Of a stretch of 64,000 bases of DNA, positions 23,372 through 34,989 are shown piece by piece. Each line of letters starts with the position of its first letter. The stretch's first letter is position 1. Origin of the DNA: Flaccisagitta enflata (Eukaryota > Chaetognatha > Sagittoidea > Aphragmophora). Made by a program: the position numbers and the translations under genes. The notes under the pieces were generated by a model. The model worked only from the letters and a program-made list of their open reading frames with translations. It was not told the origin of the DNA and did not search any database. The DNA lies in contig OZ231127.1 in NCBI GenBank assembly GCA_965153355.1, forward strand, positions 27,280,001 to 27,344,000, written 5' to 3'.

Positions 23372-23837
23372 TTAGGTTAACAATGACAAAAAAAGTATCA
23401 AATTCCTTTTTTTTTCAAAATCAAACTATTTTAAGTAAAAAAATCAATATGATGAGGTCTGTATGGAGTTCCAATATGCAGTGGTTTGGAAAAAAGTCGA
23501 AGAGACGAAGTCTCTTTGGTCTTTTTGAGTCCTGCACAGAAAAACGGATTTCCCTTTGTTTTATGAGGCGTTTGGGCAAGTTGATGCATTTTTCGGGCAG
23601 AATGGGACTGCGCATGAAATTAATAGCTAAGAAAGAGCTTATTCTCCTCTTTCAGATGACGCCAAGCAGAATTCTGTGCGATCGATAGTTTTGGAGCTAT
23701 GATTTTTTTAATCTTTTTTTATTTTTTCGCATTTTTTGAATTTTTCCCAAAGACGAGGAATTGAGTCAGCTGAAGTCTATATGAACTTTGAAATGTTCAA
23801 GGCGATGATTGTGCATGCTGGCAGCTCAGTCTCTCTC

Positions 23838-24016
23838 TCATTTCGACTCTGGACGCTATGAGAGTCTTTGTCCTTCAGTCCATCCATTGGTCTGTTGGTC
23901 CGTCTGTCCATCCGAGCCATCTAGATGCTTGTGTGTGGGGGTTGAGGTTGGGGTGTGGATTGGGGTCGGATGCCTGTCCACCTGTCCGCAACAATATTGT
24001 AACCCCGTGTTACATG
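23838..24016 (-). mobile_element. HL-2 element copy, diverged
   Basis: TATGAGAGTCTTTGTCC, CCATTGGTCTGTTGGTCCGT core, GGTTGGGGTGTGGATTGGGG, GTCCACCTGTCCGCAACAAT, CCCCGTGTTACATG. The 3' hairpin is degraded. Confidence 0.65.
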
Positions 24017-24023
24017 AGGGAAG

Positions 24024-24024
<1 letters not shown>

Positions 24025-24084
<60 letters not shown>
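24025..24084 (+). repeat. (AG)n microsatellite
   Basis: About 60 bp of AG, then a degraded GAGAAAGAGAGAA tail to about 24140. Confidence 0.9.
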
Positions 24085-24086
<2 letters not shown>

Positions 24087-24867
24087 TGAAAATGGGAGAG
24101 AGAAAGAGAGAAGGAAAGAGAGAAAGAGAGAAAGAGACGGGCAAACAAAGAACAAACAGAGAAACACATGTAGACAGTGGAACGAACCAAAAAGATGCCT
24201 GGAGAAAAAAAAGCAATCAACCAGACACTACACAATCACAAGAAATTCCAAAACCTCGCACTTACGACTTTTTTCCTACGGCGAGAGCCGCTTTTATTGG
24301 TAAATGTCATTATGCTATGTTGATCGTTGGACAGAGGCAGTTAAAGAAATGAATGCCTGCGAGGCCCAAATAAGTCCAAAACAGCAATGTTTTATGGACA
24401 GACCAACCAGCCTACAGACAGAGGTTTGCTATAAAAATCAAATCACTATTATCAACCATTGCCATATCATGTATATTTTAGGGTTCTTACTTTGCCCGCC
24501 TAAGCGTAATAAGATCATTCACTGGGATCATATCGGATTTCTTCAGCAAGTGTGATGCTCTTTCACATCAGATAAATTATTTATTCGTCATGTTGTTATG
24601 CTGTTACAATCCGTAATGAGACCGCTGCAAGTGCTTAATTATTGGTGCTATCCTGAACAGTCAAAACTTTGGGTTGCAACATTTTTTTTTAATTTTTAAG
24701 TTGAATTCGGTAAAACATGAAAACTTCAGAGTAAATTTCACAAATAAACAAGACGCCAATATTTTGGTGGCAAAAATGGGCCTAAGACGCGTCGGTTAGA
24801 ATCATCACCAATTGCAGTAACATGGAAACGTAGAAAGTAGGGACTTACTGGAATCTTTTTTATTCAG

Positions 24868-25724
24868 AAAAGCGAACTGTAACCACAGGTCACCTGCAGG
24901 TCACTTTATGACAGGTTTGATGAACCAAGGAGCCTTACAGATCACTTCTCCTTTGGTAAAAAGTTGGAGTATAACACCTCTCACAAAATTAGGCGAACTG
25001 GGATCAGAACAGGTCTAAAATTTCCTTTTAAAGTTCAAAACAGGCATCCAGGTTAAGGATGATGTCAAAACATGTTATTTTCCTGAGGGTTCTACAAAAA
25101 AAGTCCAAGTTTTGTCAACCAAGGGCTGCAAATAGCATCACTAATTCATATCATTCAAATTTTAGGTTTAGTTTAGCTAAAAAATTCTTGCTATAACCAT
25201 TCTATTTGACAAAGGGTTTTGTGACTTCTCACAGCTGTCACTGACTGAATCTTGGTTCTGTTGGCTCATTTTTGTCTGTCAGTGATATAAGAACCTGAGA
25301 TTTGATGTCCTCTTGCATTTTTGACGGTAAAATTTAAGGAGGTTTATGTTCTCTCATCATCAAAAATTTCCATGTCAAAATCAGTGAAAATCATTTACTG
25401 CATTTTTGGCATATCACTTTCCGAGAGCCACACATTTTCTCGGGTTCGAAATTTTGCACTGGTTTGTGAAAGTACTATGTTTTACCTCTCTGTGTGTCAA
25501 ATTTCAGCCCACTGAATGCAATATTTCTATCAATTTTGACCATTTTTCCAGTTCGTTTAATTATGTGAGAGGTATTAGAACGGAGCCTTCTACAGGTTCC
25601 TTTAAACTAATAGTCACCTGTAAAGGGCTCCGTTCTAAACTCCTTACTTTTTTTCAAAAATAAAAGTGACCCGCAAAGCTCCACAAGGCTCCGCTAACGA
25701 CCTGTCATTTTGCAGTTCGCTTTT
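24868..25724. mobile_element. possible foldback element with AAAAGCGAACTG ends
   Basis: AAAAGCGAACTGTAA at 24868 is inverted as TTTTGCAGTTCGCTTTT ending at 25724. Inner blocks (CAGGTCAC, GGAGCC) are also inverted. A GAACGGAGCC/GGCTCCGTTC hairpin lies at 25578-25635. No transposase seen. Confidence 0.45.
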
Positions 25725-26053
25725 GAGGAAAAAACAAGTCACTTCTACTAAAAAAACAGGTCACTTCTACAAAAGGGAACCCGTTCTTATTTCCTATACG
25801 CAGTACTACGCATTCTGCGTCGTGGGTCCCACTGGAAAGGATAATTGGATTCAAACGCTTTGAATAAACTAGTATTTCTAGCTATGAGCGGTGTATTGTA
25901 CGAAAAAAGGATAGGAGGCGATAGCGGAATGCGATGTGAGTCAGAAATGAAGAACACAAACAAATCAACGCTTCCACTCATGGACAGGAGTTGCGCAACA
26001 ATCAGCGTCTCCCATGATTATGGATCGTCAGATGGATGTAGATTGGAGAATGC

Positions 26054-26296
<243 letters not shown>

Positions 26297-26797
26297 GGTG
26301 AAGGCGGGCGTGGTAACCTTGTGAAACCGGGGGAGAAAACGAAGGAGATAGAGGAAAAGCGTAAAAAAAGTGCGGCAGAAGCTCTTTTCTCTTCTTACCC
26401 CCCCCCTCACTGCGCTCCTTCTTATGACACACTGAATCCAGCATGTAATTTTTCATCCAAATGGCTCCAACAGAATGAGAATGATATCATTGCATGTAGA
26501 TGAACGGTGACGACAATGAATGCGCCGATGAGACACTTGAGCAGGAGCAGTTTTACAGAAGTGACAGGGAAAAAAGTTGATACGTTTTTACTGACAGAGC
26601 TTAGCAACTCAACAAATCAGCTACGGAGCTACCTAAGTCCTTTTCTACTTTTTTCTAATCATTGCCTCATTGATACGATTAAGATGCAAGTGGGTCTGAT
26701 GTATTTTCATTCTAAATTTCTTCCACGATTAAACACTCATTATGAGCTTTTATTAAGATTGAAAGAACGAGGATCGTTGGTTCCCGTGCGTGCAACA

Positions 26798-26894
26798 GAG
26801 AGGGGGGAGAGAGAGGGAGAGAGAGTGAAGGAGGGAGAGAGGGGGGAGAGAGGGAGGGAGAGGGGGAGCGGGAGGGAGAGAGAGGGGGGAGAGG

Positions 26895-26938
<44 letters not shown>

Positions 26939-27022
26939 TAGACAGACAGACAGACAGAGAGACAGAGACAGAGACAGCGAGACAGAGAGACAGAGAGACA
27001 GAGAGACAGAGACAGACAGAGC
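26798..27022 (+). repeat. degenerate GA/GGGA repeat then (ACAG)n
   Basis: GAGAGGGGGGAGAGAGGGAGG-type purine repeat, pure AG, then ACAG/AGACAG units. Confidence 0.9.
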
Positions 27023-27071
27023 AATGAGGCTCAAATCCCAGTCAAGACCCCTCAAACTTTCAAAGCATAGG

Positions 27072-27294
27072 TCATCAGTCCCTTCGGGGCCACTGCCTCT
27101 CTCACCCTCACATATCAAGATACACTCACATGGGGCAGCTGGTATCGCTGATCATCTAACGCTTTTGCGACTACTACTTTTTTGGAGTTTTCGAAGTTTT
27201 GGAGCTCACTGCTCCTGCCCAAGTGCCCTGGTGACCTTTTCTATCACTGCTCCTGCCCACCCGCATGTGACTGGGGTAGTATTCGGCCTTGTTC
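27072..27294 (-). mobile_element. PAL right end joined to HL-1 5' end (composite)
   Basis: CCCTTCGGGGCCACTGCC, GGTATCGCTGATCAT (PAL right end), then TTTTTTGGAGTTTTCGAAG, GCTCCTGCCCAAGTGCCCTG, CTGCTCCTGCCCACCCGC, GTATTCGGCCTTGTT (HL-1). The joint is the same as at 17545, so this is a copy of the same nested structure. Confidence 0.65.
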
Positions 27295-28450
27295 TCTAAG
27301 AAAGAGAACCAAGTGGGTGACGTAAAAAACCGTAATATGGGATGGACCACCGGGCGCGACCCGGAGAGAAAGTGAATTAGTCACGCGGCCCAATTAGGCG
27401 TATATTTCGCGTACAAACAACAACTTTCTTAAGGGTTGAACTTTGATTAAGAGTGACAAGGTTGATGATATCATTTCCGAACATAGGGGCATTATTTTGG
27501 GTTTGGAGGATAGTCGGTTGGCACCCGGGCCAAAATCAACCGCTAAGCAATCATTAATCAGCAATTAAGTACTCGTTCTGACTTCTCGTGACGAAGACGA
27601 TAGAAAGAAACGAAATTTCCCTTCAAAGTTATTTTTCTGGTTTTCTCATCAATTGCTCAAGTTTGAGTTTTTATTTCTTTTCAAAAAGGGTCAATGTTTC
27701 TTTTAACGTCAAAATGTTTTGCTTTGCACTCCAAAAACAATTTTGAAATTCCATCTCAGGAAAAAGTTTCGGCCCGGTAGCCGGCCTGGTTTTCATTCTT
27801 TCATACCCCATGGCGTTGATGGCGGAGTGAATTGCATTGATGGGGCTTGCAGTTGCCATCGATTCTTGCATTGCTTTGGGTCAGCATAAAAAAACTGCCA
27901 TCACCCATCGATTCATGTAATCTTGTACTACTATCTTCATCCCACCTGATAGCTACCATTAACTTTGTAATAGTGCTGCCCCTAAACGAATAAATCTATG
28001 ACAACCAGATTGGTCCCATTTGAAAGAGTTGTTTAAACATATCAAAATGGGATCAATCTGGGGCCAGTAGCTTTGTGTCTTTAAGAGCAGCACATTTCCA
28101 AAGTATATGCTTGTTTTGAAGTGGGAAGTGTTTTTTTGTGAAGATAGTATCATTGATAGAGTTGCACAATTATCACCAAAGCTTTGTATTCCCCCTCCTA
28201 CAACAAAATTCCCTATTCTCATTATTTTTCCTTCTATTGACTGCGACCCATAAAAAAAAAGATTCTACGCATGAAATTGTGGAGAGTTTCGGCGTCAAAA
28301 AATGACAGTGCGGCTTTATCATAGTCAAATTTCCGTGGTTTATTTGCAAACCATTGACAATGGTGGGATGAACAACTTTTTTGCATGGCAGCGGTTTGTT
28401 ATTAATTTTTTTTTTTTTCTGAATAGAAAGGCAGTTTTAGTGTTTATCTT
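27295..28450. other. unexplained stretch, no supportable gene
   Basis: A G+C-richer patch at 27765-27880 is open in several minus-strand frames and ends at ATGGG|GTATGA, so it could hide an exon, but no acceptor or partner was found. AGATTGGTCCCATTTGA (28009) and TCAAAATGGGATCAATCTGG (28042) form an inverted pair. Confidence 0.3.
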
Positions 28451-28590
28451 CGCCTGATGACGACGCATCGATTTCAGGCTGTAGTCGGTATCATCATCGA
28501 CATCATTCCGGTTTTCATCCTCCTCTTCCTCCTCCTCTTCATCCTCCTCATCATCATCCTCATCCTTGTCATCGAGATCACCGTTGAAAA
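28450..28590 (-). other. acidic trinucleotide-rich stretch, doubtful exon
   Basis: The minus strand reads a run of Asp/Glu followed by a normal-looking DDDTDYSLKSMRRHQ segment before a stop. It has no start and no convincing acceptor other than GACAAG|GATGAG. It may be a GAT/GAG-type repeat or the last exon of an unseen gene. Confidence 0.2.
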
Positions 28591-28857
28591 TTTCATCGAT
28601 TTAATAAGACTCTAGAAGCCCTTTTCAATGGCCATTAAGTCAGGTCGTCACAGCGTCTGGCCTGATAGCATAAGCGACACACGCTGGGCATGGATAGAAG
28701 TAACGTCGTAAGAATGCATAAATGAATATCAATGGATGGAATTGATTAACGAGCCTGATAATTGTCTTGGCTGTGCCGGCCCTCAGGCCCAGACGATCTC
28801 TAGACGTAAGAGACGTATTTTTGAGGGAACGGAAGAAGGGCCAAACATTGAAATCAT

Positions 28858-28953
28858 GAATTTCCGATCGATGATGATCCATTTTGTCGTGATTTCGTCG
28901 TTATTCATCATCGACATCTCGTGCGCCAATAAAACGACAGTCTGGGGTTCCTA
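28858..28953 (+). other. signal-peptide-like mini-ORF
   Basis: ATG at 28858 opens 31 codons with a hydrophobic core (MIHFVVISSLFIIDISC) and stops at TAA. It could be the first exon of a secreted protein, but no good donor precedes the stop. Confidence 0.2.
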
Positions 28954-29382
28954 AAGGAGGAAGAGACATCCTTGCGGGAGACGAGAAGCGAAGAAACTGG
29001 GTCATCGCATTCAAAAATCCAAATGCGCATTTTTCTTGACAGCGTTGTAAACATAGTACATAGATGGACTAAGCATGGACGAGACTGGCCCTCAGTTTGA
29101 CCTGTAAAGCCGAACTCATCAAAGCTTAACATGGTCTATGATCACCATTATCAAAATTGGTCGGTTGCAGGAGCGGTGATGCAAAGGAAAGTGGACAAAG
29201 CCCTTCATATCGAAAACATTTAAGGTGAAACAATATATTCTGCATATAGATCTTTACTATCTAGGAAAAAAGTTTGGCAACACTCATGGATAACGGTGTG
29301 TTTTCCCCCCTCATGTGTTCAACACTCATATACTTGATTATTTCTGGTTATTTTTGTATTTATACTGACTTGAACAAAAGAG

Positions 29383-29589
29383 AACAAGGTCGGATACACG
29401 GCTACCGAAGTCGCGTGCGGGTGGGCAGGGGCCATATTTGAGGTCACCAGTCCATTTAGGCAGGAGCAGGGAGGTGAAAGAAATAAAATCATAAAAAAAA
29501 GTAAAGTGTGACCAACCAACCGACCAACCGACTGAACGACCGACCGACGGACAAAGCGGGTTGTAGAGTCGCACGCACGCGACTAAAAA
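29383..29589 (+). mobile_element. HL-1 element copy, well preserved
   Basis: ACAAGGTCGGATACACGGCT, GAAGTCGCGTGCGGGTGGGC, AGGGGCCATATTTGAGGTCA, CAGGAGCAG, a CCAACCGACCAACCGACTG core, AAAGCGGGTTGTAGAG, and the GTCGCACGCACGCGAC hairpin plus TAAAAA. Confidence 0.85.
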
Positions 29590-30379
29590 CAATCTTCAAT
29601 TCAATTCAGGGACCGTGAGTTTGGTCTGTTTATCACAACTCAGAGGACTTAAGAGGTGGTTACCGTAAAAGTAGTAGATTATGGTCATTTTGGCTGCAAA
29701 ATTGTGCTACTTCTCTTGACAAATCTGACTAAAAATCCATGAGATTATAAAACTAAAGCTAAAGAGCTAATCAGTGGTGCAATCCACATGTTTCTATCAT
29801 TTCTTTGTAAAATTTGTAAGCATTCCAAAGATGAAAGGGTAAGAAAAAAAAAACCTTCTTTTTTGCCTTTTTTGAAAGAACATGGTCAACTTCAATCCAA
29901 TGGTATTTCCAAATGGTTTGATGCACAGAGATGAGATTGCACTCAAATTGTAGATTTTTCGACAAAGATTAAAATGCCTATAAATTTTGTTTATTTATCT
30001 AACAAAGAAGTTGAAATATCTCTCTGTAGAGGTGTTGCCAAACATATTTCCTAGATAGTACTTGATCTAATTCTAAGATACAATCGGGACAATCGAGGAA
30101 TGTAGGTCAATTAGAGAGAATTTCAAGGATGTCGCCTGAACGAATCCTCGACACGAATTCCAAGTCTCTACACGATCTTTACCTGGAAAGAGTGTAAAAA
30201 GCGATTCTGAGCATGACTTTTGAATCAAATCGAAAGCTACTTTGGCTCTAATTGCTTTCCTGGAAACATATGTAACTTTGCCCGAATGATTTAAAGTATC
30301 ATTACATCAAATGTCATTTTGAAGTTGAGGATGTAAATCAATCGTGAAGACGGGACTGAATGATCTAGTTGAAAACTGG

Positions 30380-30530
30380 GTCATCATCGAAGTCGCGTGC
30401 GAAAGGGCGGGGTAGTGCATTTGAAAAAAATATACTTCGCCCTCAATAGACAAATGTGACGGATCGACAGACGGACAGACGGACTGATGGACCGGCTAGC
30501 TGAAAGACTAGCCGCGAGCATGCGATTAAA
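30380..30530 (+). mobile_element. HL-1 element copy, diverged
   Basis: GAAGTCGCGTGCGAAAGGGC, TGACGGATCGACAGACGGAC core, CTAGCCGCGAGCATGCGATT end. The 5' ACAAGGCC block is missing. Confidence 0.5.
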
Positions 30531-30535
30531 CCAGT

Positions 30536-30642
30536 CATTGAAGAATCGCACATGGTCAGCGGTACCCGATGCCTGACTTAAAAGAATTTATTGGAATTGT
30601 TCAGTGAAAACAGAGCAGCGGCAATAAAAAACACACACACAC

Positions 30643-30723
<81 letters not shown>

Positions 30724-30812
30724 TACAACAAACAAATAGATAGTTGATCAATTCTAAATTTTCTTGTGTTCTACAGGACATTAGCCCTTTGGGGCGCTGC
30801 CCGAGAAGGATT
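30536..30812 (-). mobile_element. PAL element with a (CA)n core
   Basis: Starts with the inverse of the PAL tail (ATGGTCAGCGGTACCCGATG) and ends with the inverse of its head (TGTTCTACAGGACATTAGCC, TTTGGGGCGCTGCCC). The core is a (CA)n tract at 30632-30720 in place of the CCTCAAAT repeat of the other copies. Confidence 0.65.
30632..30720 (+). repeat. (CA)n microsatellite
   Basis: About 44 CA units with one CG interruption, inside the PAL copy. Confidence 0.95.
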
Positions 30813-30923
30813 TAATTTCAATTTCATTCGATTTTACTGATTATCCTTTCCAGCTTCTGTATTCTACAATTCCCGTCCCAATGGCTCTTTATCTATAAAA
30901 CCGCGTTTTGAATGAATTTAGTC

Positions 30924-31130
30924 TTTTTAGTCGCAGGCTTGGCGACTCTTTAAGAGGCTGTGTCCATAGGTCCATAGGTCATCGGAAAATTTGGATGAGG
31001 CAAAATTCCTTGTAATCTTGATTTTTGAGCCCTACGGCCCCTTCCCAGCCTCATAACACCCCCGCCCTGCATTTTACTGCCCCTGCCCACCCGCCAGCGA
31101 CTACTTATTGGTTGTGTATCCGGCCTTGTT
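30924..31130 (-). mobile_element. HL-1 element copy
   Basis: CTTTTTAGTCGCAGGCTTGG hairpin, AAGAGGCTGTGTCCATAGGT, short core, CTGCCCCTGCCCACCCGCC, GTATCCGGCCTTGTT. Confidence 0.75.
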
Positions 31131-31230
31131 TATTTTACCATTGCTCTTCGTTTTGCCCGATACACTTTCAAACGCTGAGGGGAAATGAAAATCCGCGAAA
31201 GGTAGCCTAAATAATGAATAAATGAGTGAA

Positions 31231-31647
31231 TACACTCTTTTTTTGAGTAAGGACAAAGTTCATAAGGACATGAAGCTGAAATTTATTACAAACAGTAGTA
31301 ACTGTTATATCTAATTTAATATAATTCATACTATACATATACATCAATTATGTTGATGCATAAAACCAAATTATAGGAAAATCATATGAAAATATTAAGG
31401 ACATTTTAAAGACATTTTAACCTAAAATTTGCAAAAATTAAGGGACATCCCAGCCTCAGAAGAAGTTTAAAGACCAGTCCTTACATGAGAACAAGGCCGG
31501 ATACACGGCAATCCAGTCGCGGACGGTTGGGCAGAAGCAGTAATTCAAAAACCACTCATAATTCAAAAATGTGACCAACCGACATACCGACCGACCGACC
31601 GACACGCCAAGGTGTAGAGTCGCGTGTCCGCGACTAAAAAGAGTGTA
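31231..31647. mobile_element. TA-flanked MITE carrying a nested HL-1 copy
   Basis: TACACTCTTTTTTTGAGTAA, AGGACAAAGTTCATAAGGAC... on the left; CATCCCAGCCTCAG... AGTCCTTACAT on the right, then the HL insert, then GAGTGTA. It is inverted relative to the copy at 13793-14216. Without the 150-bp HL insert it is about 267 bp. Confidence 0.75.
31491..31640 (+). mobile_element. HL-1 element inserted into a MITE end
   Basis: ACAAGGCCGGATACACGGCA, CCAGTCGCGGACGGTTGGGC, ACCGACATACCGACCGACCG core, GTCGCGTGTCCGCGACTAAA end. Only 150 bp, the most compact intact copy. Confidence 0.8.
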
Positions 31648-31887
31648 AATGTTCACTTGATAACTTGATGGAAATCTTTTCACCGTCCGTCGGTCTATCA
31701 CTATTTTTTCATTTCCGTCCTGCGATTTCCTGCAACAGTGTCCAAGACCATGACCGGCCCATTTCAGAAATTTGAAGCTTTTGCCGGCTGTTAAGTTCAT
31801 TGACCGTCAAAATTCAGACAAAGTTTTGTTTGTCAGATCTATTTTGGTTCGACAGCTTCCACCTTACTAGAACGCAATTGCTTATCA

Positions 31888-31894
31888 GTGGTGT

Positions 31895-31989
<95 letters not shown>

Positions 31990-32030
31990 ATTGTTAATGT
32001 TGTTATTGTTAATGTTGTTGTTGTTGTTGA
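31888..32030 (+). repeat. (GTT)n microsatellite
   Basis: About 36 GTT units, then an imperfect ATTGTTAATGTT tail. Confidence 0.95.
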
Positions 32031-32266
32031 CACTAAAACTTGTCTTCAAGTAGATGTATACAGAGTGACTTGATTGATAATCTTGATTGACTTTAGAAAA
32101 GGTATTACGGACAGGCGGACATAGCTGGACATACGGTTGCACAAACCGTCTTAGATTTGCGATCGTGCATCTAAAAAGAAAGATAAAATAAAAAGAATTG
32201 ATGAAATGATTCACGCTTCGCAATGTGCGAAGATGTGGAAGAAATGACAAACGTTAACCGATGTAA

Positions 32267-32440
32267 ACAAGGCCGGATACACGGCCACCAGTTGCGGACA
32301 GGTGGGCAGGAGCGGTAATGCGCGTTTTCACTCTTTTCGACTCGTGCTCACCGACGGACCGACCAACCAACGGACGGACGGACGGACGGACGGACGGACG
32401 GACAAAGCCTCTTATAGAGTTGCGTGTCCGCAACTAAAAA
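32267..32440 (+). mobile_element. HL element copy (HL-1 start, GTTGCG hairpin)
   Basis: ACAAGGCCGGATACACGGCC, CCAGTTGCGGACAGGTGGGC, a core of eight or more GGAC units, then GAGTTGCGTGTCCGCAACT plus AAAAA. The start word GTTGCGGAC matches the arm of its own hairpin. Confidence 0.85.
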
Positions 32441-33075
32441 AGAAAGAGAACTTCTTGCGCGAGAAATGTAGAAAAATGATTGATTAGGTAAACTAATCGA
32501 ACCTTGAACCTGGTCACGAATATCACTCTAAGGCGGGGGTGAAGAGCTTGGTATGGAACAGCGATTCATGTGTGAGGGGGGTAAGTGGTTACAAATGGTG
32601 TTTGGGTAAATGTTTTCGTACAAGTAACTGTGAGTATTCGGGCAAAAAAAATCAACTAGTTTCAGGAAGGAAAGATCTGAAGAGGAACGTCGCAATTTAA
32701 GCACGAAGAAATACAACGGTAACAGATGGTAAAAGATCAGCTTGTCCATAACTGCCCCTGCCCACCCAATTACCGTCCCTGGCCGCTCGCAAGCGACTCA
32801 TTGTTGGCTGTTCTTAGTTGGCACCAATTGAAAATATGCCAAAACGTTGAAGTTGATTTATTCTTCCACGATTTTTGTTTTGTAACATCCAAAAATTGCA
32901 AATTCCGCCCGCGAATGAGAGAAATGAGCGATGGACAAATGAACAACCTGGCTGATCAACCGACAGACGTCCTAGACAGTTATTGATAGACCAATGAACA
33001 AGGAGCCAGCGGTGTGTATGACAAAGCCAAGGGTTTTTTATGGCCTAATCAAGTTTTCCCACTTATTTTTTTATC
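32441..33075. other. unexplained stretch with HL fragments
   Basis: CTGCCCCTGCCCACCC followed by CGCTCGCAAGCGACTC at 32750-32805 is a degraded HL end. A CAACCGACAGACG core-like patch lies at 32955. No gene supported. Confidence 0.35.
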
Positions 33076-33280
33076 TTTTTTAGTCGTGGACTCGTGACGT
33101 TTTCAGAGGCATTGTCCGTTCATGGGTTCGTGGGTCTGTTTGTCCATTAGTCCGTCTCTCCGTCACGCTTTAGTCAAATAGTGTGAATACGCGCATGTTA
33201 ATTATCGAGTGTTGTGGGAGAGAAGTTGCTCGCCCCTGCCCACTCGTCCTCAACGGTATTGAAACCCCGGGTTACTTGTT
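33076..33280 (-). mobile_element. HL-2-type element copy
   Basis: TTTTTAGTCGTGGACTCGTG, AGAGGCATTGTCC core, GTCCGTCTCTCCGTC, CGCCCCTGCCCACTCGTCC, GTATTGAAACCCCGGGTTAC end. Confidence 0.7.
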
Positions 33281-33828
33281 TCTTTCCTTCCTCGGGGTCC
33301 AAGATCGAATAGCTAAGATAGACAATTTGGGACGTCCGCGGACGTACCATATCGTACATTATTGAAAGGACAGCGAGCCAGCGCCCGGCGGCCTTTGCAC
33401 TGTTACCCTTCAAGAGACGAACTTTGACTACGCGCGTCTAAAGGACTTCGGTCCTGAGTCACAAATAAATAATAATTCTATAATTGACTTTGACACGGAA
33501 AGAAAACGGATCACAAGCAGAAAAATAATACGATAAAGATAAGATTTTTTTGGCAATTATTTATCATTCTCTTTCTTTGTCATACGAGAATATAAAAAAT
33601 CATCAGGTTCTATAAAAAAAGTGACGGAAATCGATGATTGACTGGTAATTTTTCTTATTCTAGAACCAAAAAAGAGTGTGAATGGGACCCACAGGTCACA
33701 ATTGGCTCAATGGCCAGATAAGTGAGATTGAAAATAATAACCTTCAAAATTCAATTTGCGCTTGCATCCATTGCAAAAACAGAAAAAAAATAGAGGGATT
33801 TAAAACGCCGGGTGTAAGATGGGTTCTT

Positions 33829-34036
33829 TTCGCTTTCTAGTCACTGGCTAGGCTAAGAGATTCTATACAATAGAGTATCCGGTCGTCTGTCCGTCGGTCG
33901 GTCGGAAGGTAGATAGGTATGTGACGTGACTATTTGCATTTTCCCACCCACATCACCGCCCCAGTACAACTGCCCCTGCACACGCACATTACTGCTCCCG
34001 CCCAACCCCAAGGTCGTATTTCCGGCCTTTTTTTCA
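33829..34036 (-). mobile_element. HL element copy, diverged
   Basis: TTTCTAGTCACTGGCTAGGC, GTCGTCTGTCCGTCGGTCGG core, CTGCCCCTGCACACGC, GCTCCCGCCCAACCC, GTATTTCCGGCC end. Confidence 0.55.
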
Positions 34037-34183
34037 TTGAATTTCCTCTTGATTCCTAATGACGGGATCTTACCGGCTTCTTAATTGAGGTTTCTTCTCT
34101 TTTAAGTTTTTTTTCATCGTTTTCATAATGGCTTTCTAAATTCTTTTTTGTTGCATTTTATAAAACATCGATTTCAGATAACG

Positions 34184-34402
34184 TCACAGAATTGAGATGA
34201 AGTTGTTCTTGGCCGCTTCATGAGTCAAGAATAAAGATGCGGCAGACTTCAAGTATAAGATGGTCTGCGATATCCTTATCCAATATCCATTCATTTTATC
34301 CACAGGAATCCAACAAATTGATAAAATATCAATTGCGGGAATTTTTTGCTCAATTATTTTATCAATGAATCTGTAAATTTTTGCGCTGGCTCTTTTGCTC
34401 AA
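34184..34402 (-). CDS. candidate exon of unknown gene
   Basis: The open minus-strand frame reads SKRASAKIYRFIDKIIEQKI and continues with a composition normal for protein to TGA at 34184. The acceptor AACTGCCGCTTAG lies just upstream. No family recognised. It may pair with the open stretch at 34425-34612 on the same strand, where GACGTTGATATTTTTGATCC opens a similarly normal frame. Confidence 0.3.
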   Translation of the reverse strand: MSKRASAKIYRFIDKIIEQKIPAIDILSICWIPVDKMNGYWIRISQTILYLKSAASLFLTHEAAKNNFISIL

Positions 34403-34424
34403 ATGAGCTAAGCGGCAGTTGAAA

Positions 34425-34612
34425 TTATGTCAAGCATGCGATTGATAGCTTAAAACGAAAATTTAATCTCTTGGTGGCTGCTTCACAAAAGCGGGCGACG
34501 TTTTGGATGGAAAACACGACGGTGTAGAGTGAATTATGAAGTGAGCCAAGGGTTTCGACAGATGGATCAAAAATATCAACGTCAGACGGGGAGCAGTAAG
34601 AAAATGAAGAAG
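34425..34612 (-). CDS. candidate exon of unknown gene
   Basis: The minus strand reads SDVDIFDPSVETLGSLHNSL, then YTVVFSIQNVARFCEAATKR and on to TGA at 34425. Amino-acid use looks like real protein. Upstream the frame dissolves into the TTC repeat (poly-Ser/Phe), and no AG acceptor is obvious, so the start is unknown. It could join 34402 through a weak TTTT|GTGAAG donor. Confidence 0.28.
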
Positions 34613-34780
34613 TATAAGAAGAAGAAGAAGAGGAGGAAGAGGAGGAAGAAGAAGAAGAAAAAGAAGATAAAGAAGAAAATGAAAATGAAAATGAAAATGA
34701 AAAGGATAAAAAAAAGATAAGGAAGAAAGGGGGAGAGGGAGGAGGAAAAGAAGGAGGAGAAAAAGATGAATACGAAGACG
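34604..34780 (+). repeat. (GAA)n/(GAG)n and (GAAAAT)n purine repeat
   Basis: GAAGAAGAGGAGG units, then four GAAAAT units, then GGAGGA-type repeats. Confidence 0.85.
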
Positions 34781-34989
34781 AAGATTGACCGACCGACAAA
34801 GACAACATAGTGCTGCAAGCTCCCGATTACGAAATCCAGTAACAAAAAATGCTAAGGTCACGAAATCGCGGGGCAAAACGGAATATTTTATCGTACAGAC
34901 GTATACTTAAGTCAATTTTGCAAGTGTAGCAAAATCCACAATAATCCGTACTGTTTCAATTCATTTTTGCTTGAATAAGAATCGAGGTG

